Part shown: positions 5,377 to 5,470 of the stretch, one piece after another
Numbering within the stretch: position 1 is the first letter of the stretch
Layout of the letters: every line of letters starts with the position of its first letter
From: an uncultured Prevotella sp.
Lineage (GTDB): Bacteria; Bacteroidota; Bacteroidia; Bacteroidales; Bacteroidaceae
Length of the DNA: 5,470 nucleotides
Assembly (NCBI GenBank): GCA_937877685.1
Contig: CALFGU010000093.1
Span: 1-5,470, forward strand
Reading direction: 5' to 3'
Program-made: the position numbers and the translations under genes
Notes under the pieces: generated by a model
Database searches by the model: none
Told to the model about the DNA's origin: nothing
The model's input: the letters and a program-made list of their open reading frames with translations, nothing else

Positions 5377-5466
5377 TTAGAATTTGACAGAACTGCCTTC
5401 AATGGTAATCGTTACTTTTTCATAAATGTTTAATTGAGCACGGGTTCCTGCTTTGCATACGCCAAG
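5377..5466 (-). pseudogene. Start-less minus-strand frame at the right edge, possible gene remnant
   Basis: On the minus strand a frame ends at TAA (5379-5377) just beyond the terminator and reads backward through KVTITIEGSSVKF at its C-terminus. It has strand-like alternation, as in a real protein tail. However, an in-frame TAA occurs at 5469-5467 and there is no start codon between, so only 29 codons remain. It may be the decayed end of a convergent gene or have a frameshift near the window edge. It may also be chance. Confidence 0.25.
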
Positions 5467-5470
5467 TTAT

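Overview
The window looks like a chromosomal segment of a Bacteroidota bacterium, probably Bacteroidales. Three promoters match the Bacteroidota sigma consensus (TTG/TTTG, 19-bp spacer, TAnnTTTG), or its -7 half only. Genes start without Shine-Dalgarno sequences. A Gram-negative Kdo gene (kdsA) is present, and the tRNA gene does not encode its CCA end.

Left part (1-1022): the first 199 codons of kdsA run leftward off the window edge. It is a metal-dependent (Cys-type) Kdo-8-phosphate synthase. About 300 bases of divergent intergenic DNA follow, holding a kdsA -7 element and a GC-rich hairpin. Next comes a tRNA-Pro(GGG) gene with its own promoter and a strong intrinsic terminator.

Middle (1023-1536): about 510 bases without a convincing gene. 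It holds a 9-bp inverted repeat, three 21-bp tandem direct repeats, a second hairpin, and a Bacteroidota promoter. Two AGTGTA-type operator candidates flank this promoter, their centres 55 bp apart.

Right part (1537-5237): a co-directional, probably operonic, AT-richer accessory cluster. (1) An NrtR-type regulator: a Nudix domain with an intact Nudix box, fused to the family's C-terminal winged helix. (2) A fusion of an A1S_2505-type domain (a family first named from phage, macro-domain-like in its motifs) with a DUF1810 domain. (3) A two-helix membrane protein with a soluble domain, split by an apparent one-base frameshift. (4) A large zincin-type metalloprotease (HEICH) with a four-cysteine zinc ribbon, a charged helical tail and a hydrophobic C-terminus. 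A clear terminator follows. A start-less reading frame comes in from the right edge on the minus strand.

The most interesting reading is that genes 1 and 2 form an ADP-ribose/NAD-linked pair. The regulator family is known to respond to ADP-ribose, and the first effector resembles macro-type ADP-ribose binders. A membrane protein and a zinc protease are carried in the same operon. This coupling is inferred from gene order and motifs, not shown.
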